64,000 bases of DNA from Rhynchopus sp. YZ270_cl-10 (taxonomy: Eukaryota; Euglenozoa; Diplonemea; Diplonemida; Diplonemidae). Each line of letters begins with the position of its first letter. The first letter of the stretch is position 1. Of this stretch, positions 52,940 through 64,000 are shown one piece after another. The stretch is taken from NCBI GenBank assembly GCA_964035575.1, contig OZ037877.1, forward strand, positions 372,001-436,000, in the 5' to 3' direction. A program made the position numbers and the translations under genes. The notes below the pieces were generated by a model. The model was not told where the DNA came from and ran no database searches. It was given only the letters and a program-made list of their open reading frames with translations.

Positions 52940-55900
52940 ATGCTGGATAGTGTGCTGCTGCTGCTACTGCCTTTTTTGCTTCCGTACAAGTGGAAGACCC
53001 ACGCACACCCAAGGATGACTCATCAACACCACTCAGGTCGACCGAACACAGACCCCACACTCGACAAGACCTCCTCCACCATCAAGAGCAACCAACTGCT
53101 AGAGGACGGCATCGAGCCTGAGCCAGGACCAGAGCCAGAACCAGAGCAAGGACCAAAACCAAGAACCCTTCGCTGCATGAGTTGGAATGCGGGGGGGCTG
53201 ACGGGCCCGAAGAAAGGGGAGCTGAAGCAGGTCCTGGAGAAGGAGAAGTACGATGTAGTACACCTCCAAGAACTCATGGCGGCGCAAACGGGCAAGCTGA
53301 ACTTTGACGGGTACAGGACTTTCCTGCGGGTGCGAACGGTAGCTCGAAAAAAAGACATCAGCGAGACGCATGGGGGAGGGATTGCGACACTGGTGAAGAA
53401 GAACTTGCGTGCGACAGAACAACCCTTCGAAGCGTGGGAGACCACAGAGAGGCTGGATGTGATTGTGGAGGGCGTGCTCTTCACGAATGTGTACCGGCCG
53501 AGCGGGGTGGGTCTACAGAAGGGGGACCAGAGAGAGGATGACTTCGCAACACAGGATCTGCCAACGGGAGAGGGCTGCGTGATCGCAGGGGACATCAACG
53601 CACATCACCAGGCGTGGAGTCAGGCGAAAATTCCCAACCAAACGGGAACTGACCTACACGACTGGGCGTTGGGGAACAACATGCGATGCTGGAACAAGAA
53701 GGAAGCAACGCGGATCCAGCGCGGTACCAAAACGTCACCAGATGTGGTCTTCGCAGACAGAGACTGGGCCGACCCCAATTGGCAAACACGGGAAACGCTC
53801 AACTCCGACCACCTGCCGATAGAGTTTGAAGTGCAAGCGAACGCCCAAACACCTCCAACACATCCTGAGGTGAAACTCAAAAAAGAGCTGTGGAACTGGA
53901 AGAAGGCGAACTGGGCAGGCTTCACCAAGGAGATGGAGCGCAGTTCGCCAGACGCAATGAAGTGGGGCTCGATCAGCACCGCAGCAGCCAAGTGGGCAGG
54001 GATGGTGAAGAACATCGCGAGGAGGCACATCCCCAGAGGCAAGGCAAGGAAGAAGAAGCGACGCTGGTGCAACGGTGCGGTGAAGAAGGCCCAGAAGCAA
54101 CGAGACAGAGAACTCCGCAGACAGCAGAAGGAGGAGACCCTGACCGTGGCCGACGGGGACGCACTCACGGAACTCCGGCGGCAGACGGCCAATGCGATAC
54201 GGAAGGCGAAGAGAGAGGTGTGGGAGGACAAGTGCACCAAGGCAGTAGCAACCTCCGGGGCCTTCAGGCTGCTGCGCGAGTTGGACGGACGGGCGGACAA
54301 GGCGCAGTCGTACCCCATAAAAGTAAAAAAAGAGGGACAACAGGAAAAACAACAGCTCTCCACCAACAAGGAGAAGGCGGACGCACTGGGGGAGCACTAC
54401 TGCAGCGTGAGTGACGGCACAGGCCTACCGGATGCGGAGCAGCAAACTACGGCAGGATCCCAAGGAGCTGAAGCACCCCTGACACTGGAGGAGCTGGACG
54501 CCGCACTGAACGTCCTAGAAGCAGGAAAGTCACCTGGAGCGGATGGGATACACAACGAGATGTTGATGCACCTCGGACCCGCCGCAAAAAAAGGGCTTCT
54601 ACATGTGATGAACCTCTCGTGGAAGCAGGGGCAACTACCCAAAGAATGGAAGAAGGCCATACTTTTCCCTATCCACAAACAAGGGAAGCCAGAGGAAGAC
54701 CTCGAATCCTACCGGCCGATAGCCCTGACGAGTACCGTGAGTAAGGTGATGGAACACGTGCTAGCGAACAGACTGCTCCAGCTGATGGAAGACCCAAACG
54801 AGGCCACACAGAACCTACATCCCAAACAGACAGGATTCAGACGCTTCCGTTCCGCCGTGGACAACCTGGCCTACATCACGCAGCTGGCTAAGGACTCCGC
54901 AGCGAAGAAAGAAGTCCCCATCATTCTGACGCTGGACCTCGACAAGGCCTACGACAAGGTTAAACGGGGGAAAATTCTGGAAAGGCTCCACCAACACCAG
55001 GTACCAGAGCGATACATCACGTGGCTCACGGATTACCTGAAGCACAGAACGGCAAGGACAACGGTGGAAGGAACACGGAGCGAGGAATACGTGATGCGGG
55101 AGGGTGTTCCCCAGGGCACAGTGCTCTCACCACTACTGTTCAATCTGGTGATGACGGAGGTGGCAGAGATCCTGGAAGGAACGACGGCCCACTTCTGCAT
55201 CTTCGCTGACGACCTGGCCATCATGTGTACGGAGCGCACACTGGAGGAAGCAACAGCGGCGATACAGAAGGTCCTTACACTGCTAGAGGAACACCTCCCC
55301 AAACTTGGATTCACGATATCCCGCAGGAAAACCTTCGTGATGCCAGTGACCGAGAAGGGCGATCGTGCCGACATCAGAAAAGCTAAGTGCGAAGTGAAGT
55401 ACGCAGACGGAGCAGTGGTGAACCGTGCGCAGACGGTCCGTTACCTGGGGGTGGAACTGGATGACGCACTGACGATGCAGCCACAACTGGCGGCGGTGAA
55501 GACGAAGTTCCTCAAAAAACTTTCTCTGATCCAGCTCATGGCTGGACGGGACTGGGGGTGCGATGCCCACATGCTGAGACAGGTGTACATGACGTACGTG
55601 CTCCCGACCATAACGTATGCACTGGCGGTGTGGGGACCAGCGCTAAATGAGGCAGGCCTTGAAACTCTGGAAGTACTCCACCGAAGGGGGGCGAGGGTCA
55701 TCACCGGGTGTAACTACTACACCAAAGCAGAGGACCTACTCTGGGAAGCACACCTGAGGAAGATACGAGAGCACGTCGAATTCGATGCAGCAGCCCTGTA
55801 CGAACGTGCACGTCGACAACTGGAGACCCCAGCAGAGTGTGCAATGCATTCAAGCGATACGAAACTGACCTGGTTACGGTCGGCGAAGGACACAGTGGAA

Positions 55901-57001
55901 CAGACGAAGATGTACCGCCACGACCAACCAGCGATGTCCCAGACACACTACCCGGTGGCACCCTGGCGCTGGAAGGAGGTCCTCCCCAAGGTCGACATCC
56001 GGCCCTACGTGGCTGGCTTCAAGAAGGGCACGCAGACGGACGCAGAGGCGAGAAGCTTGACAGAGCAGACCATCGCAGAGCTGCCACCAGCGGACCTTCA
56101 CGTCTACACAGACGGGTCGGTGGAAGGCGGACGAGGCCACGGGGGTGCAGGCATTGTGGTCTACCCGGGAGACAGCGACAAAGAAATAGCGACAGCCAAC
56201 GTCGGAGCAGGGCGGATGAGCATATCGTACACCGCCGAGCTGGTGGCCATCAGAGAGGCACTTCCGATGGTGGAGGAACTGCACCGCACAGACCACAAAC
56301 ACAACACGGTGGTAATCCTCACAGACAGCCAGTCAGCACTACGTGCGTTGGAGACAGGTCCGGTGAAGGCTACGGGACTTCTCTGCGACGTGTGGTCGGC
56401 ACTACACCGGGCTACAACCAAGGTGCGGGTGATCATGCAGTACATCCCGTCACATGTGGGGGTGAGTGGAAATGAGGAAGCGGACCACGAAGCCAAGTTA
56501 GGTACGGCCACGTACCAAGCAGAACGGGCATCACAAAAAGGCCGCCTACAAGAGGAACCACTCACGCTCCTCGCGTGCAAAGCGGCGATACGCGCAGTCT
56601 GCTCCAGCTACACACCCCAACCGGCGAGCGAACTCTACAGCACGATCACGGCGGACACCCCGAAGGGAGTGTCGCGACCCAAGCTGAGCACACCGGAGCT
56701 CACGCGGCGGGGAGCAGTGCAGATGAGACTGCTGCGGACAGAGCGCCACCCTGCGCTGTTCGACTACATGGGCAGCAACGACGTGGCACGCTGCAACAAC
56801 TGCACGGCAAAAGCAAAGGCGACACTGAAACACATGTTCAAAGTGTGTTCAGCCACCAAGGCACTAAGGACAGACCTACTGCCAAACAAGTCGCTCAAGT
56901 TCTTACTGCTAGAGCAACCCCAGTTGTGCCTGAAGTACATCAGCGCGGCAAAACTGACAGAGGCCAGCCTGCCTGAACTCGTGCGGAGCAACACCTACTG
57001 A
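52940..57001 (+). mobile_element. Intact non-LTR retrotransposon (LINE) ORF: endonuclease, RT, RNase H
   Basis: One open frame of 1,353 codons from the ATG at 52940; the ATG at 53015 is an alternative. After a Pro/Glu-rich stretch (residues 58-75) comes an APE-type endonuclease (about 75-290) with MSWNAGGL, HLQE, INAHHQAW and NSDHLPIEF. The reverse transcriptase (about 575-815) shows SYRPIALTS, LDLDKAYDKV, GVPQGTVLSPLLF and the catalytic FADD near 754. RNase H (about 1050-1190) shows VYTDGS, YTAELVAI, LTDSQSALRAL and SGNEEADHEAK. A CCHC-like knuckle (CNNC...H...C) lies near 1283. This order places it with the I-like/Tad-like LINE groups. There is no separate ORF1, and no disruption is seen, so it may be a recent, potentially active copy. 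A more distant relative left a fragment at 20406-20987. Confidence 0.93.
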
Positions 57002-57290
57002 GGAGACGCCGGCCAAAACTTGAAACAATAAAGACAAGGAAAAAAAAAAAAAACCACGAACAAAAAGCAAGCCCAGGATGTACCTGCGGCACCACGACCA
57101 GCGCAACTGACGGTTGCGAAGACAATACATGTGCGGAACGCCGTCTTCTACGAAGACGTGTGTTACACTTTCAAACATACTTTTTACTTTTCAAAAAAAA
57201 AAAAACAACAAAAAAACAGAAAAAAAACAAAAAAAAAAAAAAAAAAAAAAAAAAGCAAAAAAAAAAAAAACAAAAAAAAACAAATCATTG
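57002..57290 (+). other. LINE 3' untranslated region and A-rich tail
   Basis: Immediately after the stop there is CAATAAAG and a 13-A run, then about 130 bp of GC-richer sequence (CCTGCGGCACCACGACCAGC region), then an A-rich tract of about 85 bp (57195-57282). The second tract is the better candidate for the reverse-transcribed tail. The boundary is uncertain. Confidence 0.5.
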
Positions 57291-57301
57291 ATTTTCCTTT
57301 T

Positions 57302-57349
57302 AATTTATAAAGTGCCCAGGCCCCGGGGCTTGGGTGCACTTTATAAATT
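57302..57349. repeat. Long hairpin (AATTTATAAAGTGC ... GCACTTTATAAATT)
   Basis: A 14-bp perfect outer stem, then an inner GC-rich stem CCAGGCCCC/GGGGCTTGG with a single mismatch and a GT bulge. Bordered by A- and T-runs. It could be a fold-back element or a structured RNA end. Confidence 0.7.
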
Positions 57350-57745
57350 TTTTTTTTTTTATCATATTTTTTTTTTCCTTTTGACTCCGTGGTTAACCTC
57401 GTGTGAGGTTGCGCGGAGTTCGCAGTCAGGCCAGGGAGCCACGTAACAAGGCTCGACTGCCACATAGTGGGGGGAGATCTGTGCAGCCTGTATGTTCCCC
57501 CCGATTTTCGTGGTAAATGGGGAGGCGCTTCCGTTTAACGGCAACCCACAAGAGTAGAACAACAACCAAACTTTTGAGAAACAGACGCCAATGAGACCTA
57601 GAGTCTCTCTTCTTACTTGTGTGCTACAGACAAACATGACAACGCTAACCACGACTGCCACGGCAGAGCGGGGTCCCTAACGGTTCACTGGGGGGGATCC
57701 ACATAGATAAAGAAAACAAAAAATACGAAAGCAAGGAAGAAAACC

Positions 57746-57791
<46 letters not shown>

Positions 57792-59225
57792 CGATGAAGC
57801 TGGTGTTTCTGGCTGTGCCAGGTATTGAAACTAAAAACTCAACGATACTATCACAACTTGACATAAAGGAAAGGTTACCCCCCACAAAAGGCTCTGGACA
57901 AAGACATAGAGCCTTTATCAGAGGGGTGAGCAATTTGCGGAATAAGTGATGACTTTTTTTTTTGTTGTTATCGAAGAAAGAGTAGCTGAAAGGTGCAAAC
58001 TACCTCACCTTTGTAGACACGGAATACTCCCAAAGATCTGGCCAGATCTTGGGAACCAGATTTCAACATCTGGAAAAACGAGCCAGATCTGGGATTTCGC
58101 TCTTCCCAGATCTGGCCAGAGCTGGGCAGTATCCGGTATTTAGAGGAAAAGTTAATAAAAGGCGAGATGAATATTAACACTTTTGCTCCCTCATCGGAAG
58201 ACATCGTGGAAAAGAAAGATACACAAATGGTGTTCCACAAAAAGTCCAAAACTGACAAGGACGTTTTGTGGAACAAAAACAGAACAAAAGGGAAAAACCA
58301 GAACAGAACCAAAACAAAACCAAAAGAGAAGGCTGTGAAAAAAAGGGATGCCCCGCATCGAGAGCACCCTAGATACTTAGAAGAGAAGAAGAAGACCTTA
58401 AACAAAAACAAAAAAACAACGTTGCCAAGCAGACACTCTTGAACGCATGATTGGGGGTAGAATACTACACAGAACAAAAGAAAGAAAAGTTTATAAGATG
58501 ATCCTAAGCCTCTCGTGCTTAGTCACCTTCCAAAGTTGACTTGAAATCCAACAGCCCTCTCGTGAATAGTGCATCGTTGGTACATAACCGGGGTGCACCG
58601 TGGGTGGACCCCCAAACCATGCAAAGATGAACCTAAGCCTCTCGTTTGCTCAGCCACCTTTGAAAGTGAAGTTGGTAGTGCAAAACCACCTCTCCGAGAC
58701 GCAGGCGCTACTCCGTCAGGTGTCGAACCCTCAGAGCTGCTGCTGGACTAGGGAGGGAAAAAACTGTGAGAGCAGGCAAAGAAAATTTCGGAAGGAAAAA
58801 ACCGAAGCGGGCTCAGTAGTCACCTTCAGAAAAGCGTGGATCAACAATGAGTGCATCTGAGCTGTGCAGATACACACACAAAAGAAAAAAGTTTATAAGA
58901 ACCTAAGCCTCTCGTACTTCGTCACCCAAGAGAGAAAACTTTCTCAAAAAAACAGTGGAGATTGCACAACTGTGGCAACACAACCGAGGCAACTACACTA
59001 CTCCAACAATTTATCAAAAAATTAAAACAAACAAACAAACACACACATCAGCCCAGACACTGAAGTCTAGCAATGTTATCGCATCCCTCCCCCACCCCCC
59101 CAACGAAACTCTCAGTCAGGGGACTCTCCTCGTCCTCATCCTTTCCCTCCTCCCCTTCCACCTTTCAATTTGGTTATCAACTTATTGATTTGCTGCATAT
59201 TTTTAAAAAAGAAGCTAAGTCAAAT
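57350..59225. other. Spacer with H1/H2/H4 copies and AGATCTGG repeats
   Basis: Contains H1 copies (58486-58529, 58624-58660, 58887-58927), H2 (58531-58572), H4 (58953-59015), a poly-A run (57750-57789) and short palindromes of CCAGATCTGG type at 58035-58125. No long frame with protein character. Confidence 0.6.
57362..57661 (-). CDS. Possible small secreted ORF or first exon
   Basis: A 99-codon frame starting MAVVVSVVMFVCSTQV, which looks like a signal peptide. A GTAAGA sequence right after the sixteenth codon could be a splice donor, so the true product may continue in an unseen exon, possibly displaced by the LINE downstream. No family is recognised. The 3' end runs into low-complexity Lys-rich sequence, so the frame may not be real as it stands. 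Confidence 0.2.
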   Translation of the reverse strand: MAVVVSVVMFVCSTQVRRETLGLIGVCFSKVWLLFYSCGLPLNGSASPFTTKIGGNIQAAQISPHYVAVEPCYVAPWPDCELRATSHEVNHGVKRKKKI

Positions 59226-61436
59226 GGGAAGGTATATAAAACATTTTGGCGGACAATTTCCGCATAATTTTTTGGAGGCGGGGGGGTGGGGGGGGGTCGG
59301 ACATTTTTTTTTTTTTTTTTTTTTTTCCCGCTGGTTTTTGGGTGACATGGCGTGGATTCGTGACCCAAAACACAGTTTTTTGGCATTTCCGGAATCCGTC
59401 CAGAAAGTGGTGGGGTCGATGTTGAAAATTGGACAATTTTTTGACCACTTAAATTTTTGAAAATATGAGCCCGGTCACTAATTGGTGGGCCCATTTTCGG
59501 GCCAACAAATACTGCTGAAATCGAAAAATTTCCCCTGGAAAAACAGTGGGTTTTCAGCCCCAAAACATACCGCGATTGGCATTTCCGGAATCTCTCCGCG
59601 CTGTGGTGGGGTCAATTTGCCGAAGTGGCCAAGTTCTTGGTTTTGGTCAAAATGAGTGTAAGGTAAAGGGGCCAAGGTAAATCCCACATTACCCAGATTT
59701 TCTCTCCCTGATGCTGAAACCATGAAAATACGCGAAAACACTGGCATTTGCATTTTCGGAATCCGTCCATTGTGTGGTGGGGTCAATTTGCCGAAATGGA
59801 CGAGTTTTTATAAATCTTTGGTCAAAATCGTGTACAACCCCGGTGAAAAAACCCAAAATGTCCGCAATTTTCAGACCAGGGGCTCCGCTACCGTATAAAG
59901 TTCTGTTGCGGCGCAACAGAAGTCTGAAAAAAAGGGAAAAAAAAAAAAAAAAAAAAAAATCCCATGGTGTTGAACCACGGGAATACCATGGGAACTGGGT
60001 TGCTGACCGCACCATCCAGGCTGTACCTCAATTTTTTTTTTGCCTGCGGCGCCATTTTTCCTTTTTTGCTCCGCAAAAAAGGATTCGATGTGTGACTCTG
60101 TGCTGAAAAAGCTAGATTTTTACACCGTGCCCTAAATTTTTTTTCGCCTGCGGCGCCATTTGTTTGATTTTTTTTGCTCCGCAAAAAAAAAAATACAGCT
60201 CCCAATGGGGTGGCATCAAAACAAAAAACGCGGACAATGTCCGCGTTTTTGGGGGGGGAGGGGGGGGGTCTGAAATTCCAGAAAACGCGGACATTTTGGG
60301 GTTTTTTTTTCCTCGAAAATTTTTTTCTTCACTGGGGTTGTACACGATTTTGACCAAAATTTATAAAAACTCGTCCATTTCGGCAAATTGACCCCACCAC
60401 AGAACCGGCGGATTCAGGAAATGCAAATGCCGGTGTTTTCGGGCAAAATAAAAAATACAAGATGCCCGCGTTTTTTTGCAAAATGTACACGAATGGGGGG
60501 CCCTTAAACCCCTGCTACCATGTGCTTCTACAGGCAAATACTTGGACCCCTTTACCTTACACTGACGGGTTTTGACCAAAATCAAGAACTTGTCCATTTT
60601 GGCAAATTGACCCCACCACAGAACGGACGGATTCCGGAAATGCAAATGCCGGTGTTTTTGCACATTTTCATGGTTTCAGCATCAGAGAGAGAAAATCTGG
60701 GTTGTGGGATTTACCTTGGCCCCTTTACCTTACACTCATTTTGACCAAAACCAAGAACTTGGCCATTTCGGCAAATTGACCCCACCACAGCGCGGACAGA
60801 TCCCGGAAATGCCAATCGCGGCATGTTTTGGGGCTGAAAAATTTTCACCTGAAAAATTTTTTCAGCAGCATTTTTTGTCCGAAAATGGGCCCCACGTATT
60901 AGTGACCGGGCTCATATTTTCAAAAATTTAAGTGGTCAAAAAATTGTCCAATTTTCGAGATTGACCCCACCACTTTCTGGACGGATTCCGGAAATGCCAA
61001 AAAACTGTGTTTTGGGTCACGAATTTGCACCCCGTCACCCAAAAACCAGCAAAAAATAGGGGAAAAAAAAACAAAAAATGTCCGCGTTTTGGGGGGGGGG
61101 AGGGGGGGGGTCTGAAATTCCCCAAAAACGCGGACATTGTCCGCGTTTTTTGTTTTGATGCCACCCCAATGTCCCTGGTCAGCAGGGCTGAAAAATTTTT
61201 GGGCACAAAAACAGCTGACCCCCCAATCTTGAAATCTGAATTCCTGGATAAGACACTGGCGCAGGGTGAAAAAAAAACCCCCGCAACAGAACTCAAAAAA
61301 AATCTGAAAACGTAGCGGAGGGGCTGTTTCAGACCAAAAAAAAAAAAAAAAAAAAAAAAAAATGTCCGCCAAAAATCTGGTCCGTGGGGGGGTGGGGGTC
61401 GGACAATGTCCGCCAAAATGTTTTATATACCTTCCC
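59226..61436. mobile_element. Large fold-back inverted-repeat element
   Basis: Ends GGGAAGGTATATAAAACATT-TTGGCGGACA and its inverse, flanked by AAAT on both sides (59222-59225 and 61437-61440). The arms match in inverted order for hundreds of bases, each with several GGCATTTCCGGAATC / GTGGTGGGGTCAATTTGCCG units. The centre holds the 300-bp module (59955-60215) and GCGGACAATGTCCGC palindromes. The right arm is longer because of an internal duplication at 60430-60650. No protein is encoded. TATATAAAA lies at both extreme ends. Confidence 0.75.
59955..60215. repeat. Shared internal module, copy in fold-back element
   Basis: Same module as 39780-40080 and (inverted) 32575-32870, including CCATGGTGTTGAACCACGGG at its start, GGTTGCTGACCGCACCATCC, and two GCCTGCGGCGCCATTT units each followed by TTTGCTCCGCAAAAAA. 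Confidence 0.8.
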
Positions 61437-61579
61437 AAATAAGACACTCCAAAAAATTAACAAAAAAAGAGAGTCGAATGAAAATGCACTTCTTGGGAAA
61501 ACATTGACCAATTGAGCAACATAGTACAAACACTATAACAATCATCACCATATCCACCCCTCTCTCTCTCTTCTCCTTC

Positions 61580-63436
61580 TCACGCACGCAACCCTCTCTC
61601 CCCCTGAGAGTTGTTCGTTTGCAAAGATGGCGACGACCCTGAGTCCGCACTTTCCACATCTCTCCCGGGGAACACATTCGAAATAGGGTTTGTTTTGACA
61701 TCTTTCCCTTTTACACCCATTTCCTCTGTCTCCGCTTCTAGGTGTTGCGGTCCGTCTTTACCACGTTTAAAAGATTTATAGCGTGCAATCTGTTTGCGGA
61801 AACCATAGAACGCAAATATGGAGACAACGATGATGCTTGCAAGCATTGCTAAGAGGAGTAGAATTGCGGATACTACGGCGGACCAATGAGAGGTGGTGCG
61901 ACGTAGTGCCACATCGTCCGATGCGTTGTCTGAGAGCGAAAGGTAGGCCATCAAAAATCCGGCTCCGCATGCAACCAAACAGGATGCAGCGACATCAGCA
62001 TACCCCGCAACCCAATAAAGGTGAGGGGAATACGATAACAACACTGCCGCCCTCCCCCCCGCCACCGCTGCACACAAAAACACCGCCGCCCTCCCAGCAT
62101 CTCCGTTCACACCTACCCCCCTCGGGTCCGCAATCCCCGCAAACAGCGCAAACAAAAACGCACACCCCGTATCGGTACACCCCATCACCACCTCGGTCCC
62201 CAAAGAATACCACATGAACACACTCCCGTACCGTTCCACAGCGCGAACCTCTGGGGTGCTAACCCATTCTCCTGAGGGGTTGAATGATGCACCTTTTCCA
62301 GGAGGGTTGCACCACGAAGACCGCACCCCCTTTTGCAAAGAACGGAATAAAACGATCATGTGGACCACCATGACTGCAAGGAGGAGCAGTGGTGAGACCA
62401 CCCTGCCTGCGGTGGTGACGGCGGTTGGGGTGGTGTCGCCGTATTCATTGGATTCGCCGGACCATGCTGTAACAGAAGTAACATTGTATGTCAGCATCGG
62501 CAGCGCCAACGCGGTTAAAGCAATAGAAAGGGAAGGAAACTGTACCAACGCTCTCGAATCGGTTTTGCTATGATCTTTGTTGTTCCTCCTCGACGCAAGC
62601 AATGCGGAAAGCGCATGAAGCGCTACACAAACCACCACCACAATGATAAGAATCACAACAGCTCCAAAACTTTCATTTCCACCCAACTCCATTCGAAACG
62701 GCTTCCAAAGCCATTGCAATACATGGCGTATCTCTAACTGCGGTTGCGGTCCCACCGGAATCACGACCAATGTAATATAAGCCATTTGCGCAGCAGGATT
62801 TAACGCACCTCCAACCAACGCACCGATCACCCCCACCACTGTCAACACCCAAGCAAGCAGTGCGGCGATGATAGCAAAAGCCTTCCACACCCCGTCTACA
62901 CTGCTCTCCTCCACTTCGGTTGGGATAACGTTAAAGGTAAAAGCATCACTCTCCCATTCAGGGCGGATCTGCGAGGATAAACCCGCCTGGAGTTTGTCTA
63001 ATGAAAGCGAAAAACCGTCAGTCGTTGCAAGCGCTTCGGTGGTTTTTATCGCAAGCGTTACCCTCGCTGCGCTGTCATAGGTCGCTGAGACCATGGTATA
63101 CCACCCAGCACCGAGGGTACCCTCGCCGCTCATAGGGGTAACAGAGTTCTGTACAGCTGCGGCGGCTTTGGTAGAAACCCACTCATCATGGTCAACCTCT
63201 ACAAAGACCTCTACACCGGCCTGCAGATCCTTCTCTTGTATGGTAGTGGTGGTGTTGCTCTGTAGTGTGGTGCCCAGGCGGTCGGTGGAGGAGGCGGTGG
63301 AGGTGACATAGGCACGTACGAGAGGCGTCTTCTGCACCCCGTAGGTGAACAGCTGTGCGGCAGAGTCGGTGCCAGTCGCGCCAGCGGGAACTGAAACCGT
63401 GATGACCCCAGAACGGAGAAGGTTTGCTGCAGGGAG
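61580..63436 (-). CDS. Multi-pass membrane protein, 5' end incomplete
   Basis: The exon runs from a likely acceptor (CCTCCTCAG, next to 63436) to the stop at 61580, encoding about 618 residues. No credible first exon is visible up to the window edge, so the start is missing. The first 175 residues are an extracellular-type domain with Thr/Ser-rich strands (GVITVSVPAGATGTDSAA, then VEVFVEVDHDEWVSTK). About nine transmembrane helices follow, including AFAIIAALLAWVLTVVGVIG, AVVILIIVVVVCVALHAL and VVSAILLLLAMLASIIVVSI, and then a cytosolic tail of about 80 residues rich in charged and Ser residues. No transporter or receptor family motif is recognised. The topology loosely recalls TRP- or FLC-like proteins, but that is a guess. 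Confidence 0.7.
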   Translation of the reverse strand, partial: LPAANLLRSGVITVSVPAGATGTDSAAQLFTYGVQKTPLVRAYVTSTASSTDRLGTTLQSNTTTTIQEKDLQAGVEVFVEVDHDEWVSTKAAAAVQNSVTPMSGEGTLGAGWYTMVSATYDSAARVTLAIKTTEALATTDGFSLSLDKLQAGLSSQIRPEWESDAFTFNVIPTEVEESSVDGVWKAFAIIAALLAWVLTVVGVIGALVGGALNPAAQMAYITLVVIPVGPQPQLEIRHVLQWLWKPFRMELGGNESFGAVVILIIVVVVCVALHALSALLASRRNNKDHSKTDSRALVQFPSLSIALTALALPMLTYNVTSVTAWSGESNEYGDTTPTAVTTAGRVVSPLLLLAVMVVHMIVLFRSLQKGVRSSWCNPPGKGASFNPSGEWVSTPEVRAVERYGSVFMWYSLGTEVVMGCTDTGCAFLFALFAGIADPRGVGVNGDAGRAAVFLCAAVAGGRAAVLLSYSPHLYWVAGYADVAASCLVACGAGFLMAYLSLSDNASDDVALRRTTSHWSAVVSAILLLLAMLASIIVVSIFAFYGFRKQIARYKSFKRGKDGPQHLEAETEEMGVKGKDVKTNPISNVFPGRDVESADSGSSPSLQTNNSQGERGLRA

Positions 63437-64000
63437 CTGAGGAGGGGGGGATTTTTTATTTTTTGTTGTTGATAAAATAGAAGTTAAATTCTACAATTTC
63501 AGGCACGATGTCACACATAAAACGCTGGAAAAAAGAAAGGTAAAAAGAAAATAGTTTCGGCCCCTGCCCCTAGACTACAAAAATACCTACATGGGGGCCT
63601 CCTCAATAGGGCTGTAGGCAAAAATAAAAAGGAAACAAGCGTAGAATGATGACAAAGTAAATTGGTGTCTACAAGTTCGTTACTGAAACACTTTCCAGTG
63701 CAGAACGCACCAACTGTTATGTTTCTTTCGTTTTTCTGGTTGCATAGTTTTACCATTAAGGCTGAAGAGGGGGGGAGGGGAATATTATTAATGCACCTTG
63801 AAATGCAAAAAGCGGTGTTGTGATGGTGTACCTTTTGGTGGGTTATTACGATGCGATCTATGATGTGATACATAAATATTCACATTTAAACCAACGTGAT
63901 ACATGATACATTACACAATGTCATTTATCTCATGACTCACTCCATCTACAAGATCGCAGTGCAATAAGAACACCGGGAGAACCCCAAGAAGTTCCGTGGA
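63437..64000. other. Upstream region of the multi-pass membrane gene
   Basis: AT-rich. It begins with a probable intron end (pyrimidine-rich on the coding strand before CTCAG). The first exon should lie here or beyond the window. The 120-codon minus-strand frame at 63511-63873 shows no protein-like character. Confidence 0.45.

Noticed and set aside
52940-57001. RT and RNase H as part of a retrovirus-like or LTR element
   Set aside because: There is no gag, protease, integrase or LTR. The endonuclease and RT type are those of a LINE.

Overview
The window reads as nuclear DNA of a unicellular eukaryote. Protein genes are GC-rich and sit in AT-rich spacer full of A/T homopolymers. Several carry short GT-AG introns with GTATGG or GTATGT donors and CACAG, AACAG or CTCAG acceptors, and the spacer is crowded with small repeats and terminal-inverted-repeat elements. 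I cannot name the species. An eEF3 gene (known from fungi and scattered algae and protists), cyclase-like and BspA-like leucine-rich-repeat genes, and an intact endonuclease/RT/RNase H LINE fit a free-living or parasitic protist. I saw no tRNA gene, CRISPR, retrovirus-like or Polinton-like element.

Layout. 1-2947: low-complexity spacer with short dispersed repeats. 2948-14160: an array of four cassettes that share both ends (left end R1, right end R2) but alternate two bodies, A-B-A-B. No long reading frame survives in the bodies. 14633-15317: inverted-repeat element carrying 66 copies of CAGTA. 15650-15800: an antisense piece of 28S rRNA. 16319-19782: two minus-strand genes, a ubiquitin-like/WD40 protein and a membrane-anchored class III cyclase-like protein. 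20100-21580: a hAT transposon with a transposase remnant and a captured LINE fragment. 22503-23639: a two-exon phytanoyl-CoA dioxygenase family gene. 26608-40827: three minus-strand paralogues of a type I membrane protein (each a signal-peptide exon plus a main exon), interrupted by a CCCH zinc-finger gene and several transposons. 41702-42394: thiamine pyrophosphokinase. 44829-48040: eEF3 with one 56-nt intron. 49203-50810: secreted sulfatase. 50985-52064: ubiquitin-like/leucine-rich-repeat protein. 52940-57001: intact LINE ORF on the plus strand. 59226-61436: a large fold-back element. 61580-63436: multi-pass membrane protein, 5' end not resolved.

All confidently called host genes lie on the minus strand; the only sizeable plus-strand gene is the LINE. 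Two families of short stem-loop-like repeats occur more than 20 times, always in the same orientation, and four copies sit 100-210 bp upstream of start codons. Transposons have inserted repeatedly into each other and into introns: in the membrane-protein trio, intron 1 is empty in one copy, holds a small inverted-repeat element in another, and holds a 2.2-kb Tc1/mariner-like element in the third. The genes do not form one pathway. They are housekeeping functions (eEF3, thiamine pyrophosphokinase), secreted or surface proteins (sulfatase, membrane trio, multi-pass protein) and repeat-domain or signalling proteins.
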